In this document: in pieces, positions 59,036 to 64,000 of the stretch
Layout of the letters: each line of letters begins with the position of its first letter
Position numbering within the stretch: the stretch's first letter is position 1
Translations under genes and position numbers: made by a program
Notes under the pieces: model-generated
Told to the model about the DNA's origin: nothing
The model's database searches: none
Seen by the model: the letters and a program-made list of their open reading frames with translations, nothing else
Assembly: GCF_029962835.1 (NCBI RefSeq)
Contig: NC_080583.1
Coordinates: 2,356,001 to 2,420,000 of the forward strand
Origin: Magnolia sinica
Lineage: Eukaryota; Streptophyta; Magnoliopsida; Magnoliales; Magnoliaceae
Direction: 5' to 3'
DNA: 64,000 nucleotides

Positions 59036-59429
59036 TGTCATTTTTGAGATTCAGTTACTACAGTTTCATTCGACATAGCAGATAAAGCAAAATGTGTATT
59101 ATCACAGTCTACGTTCAGAATAAATAAATCTGAAATAAAATTTTTTCATGCTAAGATGAGGTTATCCAGTCTCAAAGAAACTATTTTCTTGGAAAATCGA
59201 ATATAAAAAATATCAAATAATAACCTATAAACATAAATTAAATTCCAACACATCCCCGGTGCATAAAGAGTATTACAGAAGATTATTGTTCACCTTATGC
59301 GTGTACGAAGATGGTAAATGTTAATCCTTAGTACGTCTTCAACAGCGTTATTGCCCATGTATAAGTTGTAACTTCCCTTGGCTACAGGCTAGAATTCTTT
59401 AAGTCATTGGCGACTCCGTGTCACATGAT

Positions 59430-59600
59430 TTGTTGCACCTGAATCTAAAATTCACTCGTTAGATATAGTATCAACGGAAATGATTTCAGAACAAACGCTT
59501 ACATACAAAATATCTTGTGACTGAGAAATTACCGTCTTTTTATGGGCACACTGCCGAGCATAATGGTCAGAATTGCCGCAGACAAAGCAGATTATTTTTA
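59430..59600 (-). pseudogene. Copia zinc knuckle and protease active site
   Basis: The - strand shows a CCHC knuckle CFVCGNSDHYARQC at 59589-59548. Further on is ILDSGATNHV, the aspartic protease motif (DSG at 59445-59437), with a TGA at 59454-59452 where the family has Trp. Further stops follow between here and the integrase. Confidence 0.75.
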
Positions 59601-59703
59601 TATTTTTCTGTTTCTTCTTTTCACTCCCTTTTTTGAGATTTGGAGGAGGTGTTGTGGTCTTCTGTTCTTAGTTATTCTTTTTCGACTTCTTGCGAGCTTT
59701 GAA

Positions 59704-60390
59704 CTATTTATTGTTAGCTTTCCGCTTATAGGTCTCTGATATAAAGGCCTTGGTCGAACCTAACTGAATTGCATTCATTTCAACCTTTCGTACTAAGTGG
59801 CCATAAAAGTCTCCAAACGTAGTGATAGAATCAGTATGGTTCAGAATTCTTTTGATTGGGGCCCATGATTCAGGCAAGGAACGATACATTACTATTATCT
59901 TTTGATTTTCAGTCAATTTACACCCAACATTCCTAAGGGCACCTATCATCTGCTCCATCTTACGGATATGATCTTTGATGGGGCAGCCAACTGACATCCT
60001 ATACTCCTGGAATTCTAATTCCATTGCCTGACTTTTGCATTTAACTTTTGCGCATAGGCATTTGTTAGTTCTTCCCAGATTCCCTTAGTGGTGTCATGCA
60101 CTCCATACATATGTATGAGTTCTCTGTGCATAGTGCTAAGAAGGACATTACGGGCTGAACGATTCTGTTTTTGCCACTTATTGTAGTGAATCATCACAAC
60201 CCTATGTTCTTGTAAAATTTCGTTGACAGCCAGTATGGGTTCCTCCTGAACCTCATCGAGTGTGTGAGATATGTCGTCCTCGTCTAGAAAACTTCGCACC
60301 GCGCGAGACCAGTCTTTGTCGTTGTTACCGTCGAAATATTGTCCTTTCAGCTGTTCAGCGATTAATGCTTTGGTGGCAATCTCTACATTG
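59704..60390 (-). pseudogene. Copia gag (UBN2-type), broken
   Basis: The N-terminal part at 60390-60015 includes ALIAEQLKGQYFDGNNDKDW and HRELIHMYGVHDTTKGIWEE. The second part, in another frame (60024-59704), includes LEFQEYRMSVGCPIKDHI and VMYRSLPESWAPIKRIL. The overlap implies one frameshift near 60020. No start codon is clear in the first frame. It would encode the particle protein. Confidence 0.75.
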
Positions 60391-60399
60391 CATAAGTAT

Positions 60400-61117
60400 C
60401 ACTACTTAGATATGATCTAAGGTATTGACACTAATCATCAGTATTTCTACGTGTTATATAAATTTTCAAAGTATAAAAGTAGTCAACACATCTTAATGAA
60501 ATCTGAAAGTCTATATACCCGAATGGGCGGTGTAGAACAATCGAGTCCTCTATTTAAGATGAGTTTAATGTTTTCATAAGAATAAATTTGTATAACGTGC
60601 AACCTTCTATTATTGATTGCATGCATCATTTTGTGGAGGAGAATTAACTCTCACTCAGGTTATGCACAACCTATTTTTATGTGTAGGGAGCATTCCAGCA
60701 CTAATTTTTTCTATTTGCAAATGAAAAATGGGCTTACATCTAATCACATCAAGCCAAATTATATCACACATATAAATAACATCATCAGAAAGAAAAATGT
60801 GCTGAGATATGAAGAGAGTTCTATTTTCACTAGTGATCATGTCCATTGGTGATAGATCCGATCATCACCGTTAATGATCATTGTTAATGATGGATCCTTT
60901 TATCAATATTGATCATCATGGTTGATTATCGTTTCGATCACTAATGATCTTTAGATCACTAATTCTTAAAGCAGATTTTATCTACACTATCCATCCATTT
61001 TTGTTTGATATATTATGATCATTTATCACAATTAAGGACAACTGATACATGACCCAAATCCTCTTCCAGTTAGATATGATTATAGTCTTTTAATTTCAAT
61101 GATGGTCAACTTTAAAT
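60400..61117. other. Copia leader region between gag and the primer site
   Basis: About 700 bp of AT-rich non-coding sequence. It includes an array of TGATCA-type words at 60830-60960 (GATCATCACCGTTAATGATC and neighbours). No gene. Confidence 0.45.
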
Positions 61118-61129
61118 GCTCTGACACCA
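61118..61129 (-). promoter_or_regulatory. Copia primer binding site
   Basis: The - strand reads TGGTGTCAGAGC, one base from the usual iMet-type TGGTATCAGAGC, directly inside the 5' LTR. Confidence 0.75.
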
Positions 61130-61130
61130 C

Positions 61131-61284
61131 TATAGGGAAGCGCAAAAGGTGAGCCCTCAAGATCTGACGGTCTACACGAGTTTTGGAACCCTCACAAAGC
61201 AGAAGATTGACGCTTCAACGGTCCGCCTATCTACTACTGGAGCAGATGGATCTATTCACACCTCTGATCCTACAGTATAGATGG
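61131..61284 (-). mobile_element. 5' LTR remnant of the copia element (about 150 of 474 bp)
   Basis: It matches the 3' third of the left LTR (AAGGTGAGCCCTCAAGAT, GTCTACACGAGTTTTGG) and stops at ATGGTC, where MITE sequence resumes. The promoter-bearing part of this LTR is missing. Confidence 0.75.
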
Positions 61285-61485
61285 TCAAATAAACATCCAT
61301 GTGGGTCCCTTGGAAGGTTTCAGTGGCGGGTCGTCATTATCCCTGCTGTTTCCTGTCGTGTGGTCAATTGAGCTTTGGGTATACTTAAATTTTGGTATCA
61401 TCTCCTGAAATGAGATGGAAAAACCGGATGGACGGTGTGGATAAAACACACACATCACAGTGGGTCCCACAGTCTCTGCACTGAT
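61279..61485. mobile_element. Right half of the palindromic MITE split by the copia element
   Basis: From GATGGTCAAATAAACATCC through GGAAGGTTTCAGTGGCGGG to ACACATCACAGTGGGTCCCAC, it continues the family core that stops at 53665. Confidence 0.6.
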
Positions 61486-61527
61486 AAGCGCCTTGCTACA
61501 AAATCCGCGTTCGATGGGGATTTATTA

Positions 61528-61946
61528 GATGTGTGGGGCCCAGCTTGATGTTTACATGACATTCAATCTGTCCATCACTTGCATTGCTCGTGTTTTCTTT
61601 GGAGCTGAAATATTTGGCTCATACAAAATTCAGGTGGACCACACCGTGTCAATTACATGTGCAAAACCTCTACAAAGACATGATGTGGCCCACCTACATT
61701 TTGAAATGGTCTAATTTTTTGGGTGTCCATTCACTATAGTAGGGAGCATCTTATGAATAGATTGGATGTCTATAAAAAAACACGGTGGACCCACGCCTAA
61801 TCTGGAGAACCAAACAGTATTCCATGTGGTGTGGTCACCCCAGTTTTGGATCTTCTTGATTTTTCGGCACCAAGGATAAAATAAAATGTCACAAATGATG
61901 GACGAATTGGATTTCATCTAAAAATCACAGTGGCCCCACACATGGT
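61528..61946. mobile_element. Palindromic MITE, about 420 bp
   Basis: Left GATGTGTGGGGCCCAGCTTG then ATTCAATCTGTCCATCA; right GATGGACGAATTGGATTTC then CAGTGGCCCCACACATGG. It ends about 360 bp before the PLAA-like start codon. Confidence 0.6.
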
Positions 61947-62307
61947 AAGGTAGAAACCTTGCAGTGCATCCGGTCTCTTTGGACATCCACAATCCAATCA
62001 CATTAAAAAGTTTCTCCAGGCATTCACTTCCAAGTGAGGCCCATCAAATAAACGATTTGGATCATTGCAAGATGATCCAAAGATCCAGCTAGCTACGGCC
62101 TCCAGACGTAAAAATAACAATACATCGCGATGTACGGTAGCAAACCACAACATACACAGCGACGCTTCCTTGCTTCCTTGCGCTACCTTCCGAGATTCCT
62201 GCCATCCGAAAAAAAAAAATAAAAAAAATAATCCAGGAAAACCCCATTCCTTGTGGAAAAACCTCTCGTTTTTGCATTCCAGAACACGTAGAGAGAAGAA
62301 AAAACCA
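61947..62307 (+). promoter_or_regulatory. Promoter and 5' UTR region of the PLAA-like gene
   Basis: No MITE lies in this stretch. An A-rich run at 62210-62232 precedes a presumed 5' UTR that ends GAGAAGAAAAAACCAATGG, a good plant start context. No clear TATA box was found. Confidence 0.35.
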
Positions 62308-62367
62308 ATGGAGGTCGAATCCCTCGAATATCGCTTGAGCTGCCAGCTTCGAGCTCACGAAGACGAT
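62308..62367 (+). CDS. Phospholipase A2-activating protein-like (PLAA/DOA1), exon 1, gene runs off the window
   Basis: Twenty codons (MEVESLEYRLSCQLRAHEDD) end at a GTAAGA donor in phase 0. Plant PLAA proteins open with a similar short N-terminus leading into the first WD40 repeat (LxCxLxGHEDDVR), and the following exon would need to start with Val-Arg. PLAA/DOA1 binds ubiquitin and Cdc48 and acts in protein turnover. No exon starting this way was found in 62368-64000, so the intron exceeds 1.6 kb. The call rests on one short exon and on memory of the family. Other WD40 proteins remain possible. Confidence 0.55.
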
Positions 62368-64000
62368 GTAAGATCTCTCTCCCTCCCTCTCTCTCCGCTT
62401 CTCTTTTTATAGATTTCATTGCTGTAAATCTGTTTTCTAGATGTTTCAATTACTTGAATTCTCGCCAGCCCTAGGGTTTTAGTTTGGAGACTTTGATACT
62501 CTGCTAGAGTGTGATGGATGATACGCATGCACTTTGAAATCACTCAGAATTTGCTTACGTGGTATACAAGTAATTCAAATTAAACTTTTCAAATTATGGT
62601 TCCCATTTAGATGGATCATGAGCAAAAAATTACGCCTATTTGGTGATCTGAATGTTGGATTGGTGGGCAGGTATTGGATGGTTAAAAATGAAAAACATCT
62701 AATGTTCATGAATCAGATGTTCGGATCTCTCAAAAAAATCTGATTTTGGGGCGGTGACTCAGCTTACATTGGGTAACACAATTCAGTTGGTTTAATTTGA
62801 GTTCATGTGTGTCATGGTACAATTTCTTAGTGTCCATGTATCAAGTGTCATGTGCTTCCTGAGTATCATATAATTCCCCTTTAGCTTGAACCCGTTTCAT
62901 TTTATTTGTTTCAAGACCGGAGTTGTCGAACATTTTTGTTGGTGTTTGGATGTACAAGTGAATTGGATTGTGAATGCTTGGTTTAATCAAGATGGCATGG
63001 TGAGGATTTAATGATGCTATCTGGTAAGCATAGTGCGGGATTAGCCCTCAAATTGAGGTTAGGCTCCTTTTTATATATATATAGAAAGAGGATTAACCAA
63101 AAATTCATTAAGAGAAACCAACTTGGCAAAGCTAAGAACTGCCATCAAAACCATCCTCTAAATTGCCTTCCCTTCCTCACCAACTAAGCATCACACATGC
63201 ACATGAGGCAAATATTGGGAATGACCATGGCTCTTTTAATGAGTGTCGACAGTGTGCACCTTCTTTCTACTAACCAACCACATGAAAATGGCCACCTTTG
63301 GGGGAGTGTCGTAATGGCTCTCTTCCCTTTTAATTGATTTACAGAGAGTGAGTGGCAAGGATCACATTTTCAGCTACTACTCTCTGTTACTGTCAGCAAC
63401 TCCATTCCACCCCCCCCCCCCCCAAACACACACACAAAGGAAAAAAAGAAAAAAAAAGAATGGCGAGGATTACGCAGCATGGGTAACAACCTACATGTCG
63501 AGCCTTTGCGGCTGCTACCTAGCATTCGCAGTGTATAACTTCTCATTCTCGAATGATGGGCCTTAATGGTTTCCAACTCAGATGGGTGATAAGTAACTAA
63601 CCACTGACATGTGGCGGATTAAATATCTACTACATGCATAGCATGTGTGGCAATTTATTGGCCTGCCATGTTGAATGACAAATAGAGTAACGCATAGGAT
63701 GGCATGTGGATTGCAATATACGAAACACTGTTGGAACCATTAACAGGACATAACTAGTGTCTTATAAAGTTTTGATGTCAATACCCATTCAGTCAATGCA
63801 TTGTTGTTATTTAGAGTCACGTTATACAGTATGCTAGTGTGCAGGCTTGTTTGTGCATTAGCATTGATATGTGTTCCTACGTATAGAGATTCTGTTTGTA
63901 CATGGATTCCACATTGTGCAGTATACTAGTGTGCAGGCTTGTTTGTGCATTGATGTGTTCCTACACATATAGACTATCTGTTTGTACATGCATTCAAATG
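62368..64000 (+). other. Presumed intron 1 of the PLAA-like gene
   Basis: No further exon was recognised. It holds a CT-rich run just after the donor, a TA microsatellite (63075), a poly-C run with CACACA (63408-63436) and, at the end, a tandem duplication (63827-63995). Small frames such as 63348-63566 have no support. Confidence 0.35.
63827..63995 (+). repeat. Tandem duplication, 92-bp offset
   Basis: Both units begin CAGTAT then CTAGTGTGCAGGCTTG and TTTGTGCATT, and end TCTGTTTGTACATG. The second unit lacks about 10 bp within the CATTAGCATTGATATG region. Confidence 0.75.

Noticed and set aside
1-64000. CRISPR arrays, bacterial insertion sequences or operons
   Set aside because: None seen. 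The direct repeats found lack unique spacers of regular length, and the genes are spliced nuclear plant genes.

Overview
This is nuclear DNA from a flowering plant. The evidence is spliced genes with GT-AG introns, a plant-type thaumatin-like protein, a plant leishmanolysin-like metalloprotease, and a background of LTR retrotransposons, SINEs and miniature inverted-repeat elements (MITEs). The species cannot be named from sequence alone. The long introns and dense repeats suggest a fairly large genome, perhaps a woody or magnoliid-type plant, but that is a guess.

Only three protein-coding genes are supported. (1) On the + strand, 597-13638 holds a complete 17-exon gene for an M8 (leishmanolysin/gp63-like) zinc metalloprotease. 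All splice phases agree and give 839 residues. Its introns carry several MITEs and a SINE. (2) On the - strand, 38567-35606 holds a two-exon thaumatin-like (PR-5) gene of 242 residues. A tiny exon carries the signal peptide and a large GC-rich exon carries the mature protein. Its intron holds two MITEs. (3) At the right edge, 62308-62367 is the likely first exon of a WD40-type phospholipase A2-activating protein (PLAA/DOA1) gene that runs out of the window.

Everything between is repeat. 15.2-31.4 kb is a Russian-doll structure: an old palindromic MITE is split by a solo LTR, which is split by a second LTR fragment, which is split by a 12.3-kb non-autonomous LTR retrotransposon. That last element has 3.5-kb LTRs, a tRNA-iMet primer site, a polypurine tract and no visible gag-pol. 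32.9-52.4 kb is packed with palindromic elements sharing a core related to GTGGGGCCCACCATGATG. Three copies (15.2, 33.6 and 41.3 kb) have matching outer ends and 8-bp target duplications, which points to the hAT superfamily. A further palindrome of about 1.3 kb lies at 45.4-46.7 kb. 53.7-61.3 kb is a decayed Ty1/copia element on the - strand, itself inserted in a palindromic MITE and carrying a second, TA-flanked MITE.

The three genes show no sign of working together. The interest lies in the repeat biology: a locally amplified palindromic MITE family, nested insertion histories that can be ordered in time, and a large non-coding retroelement.
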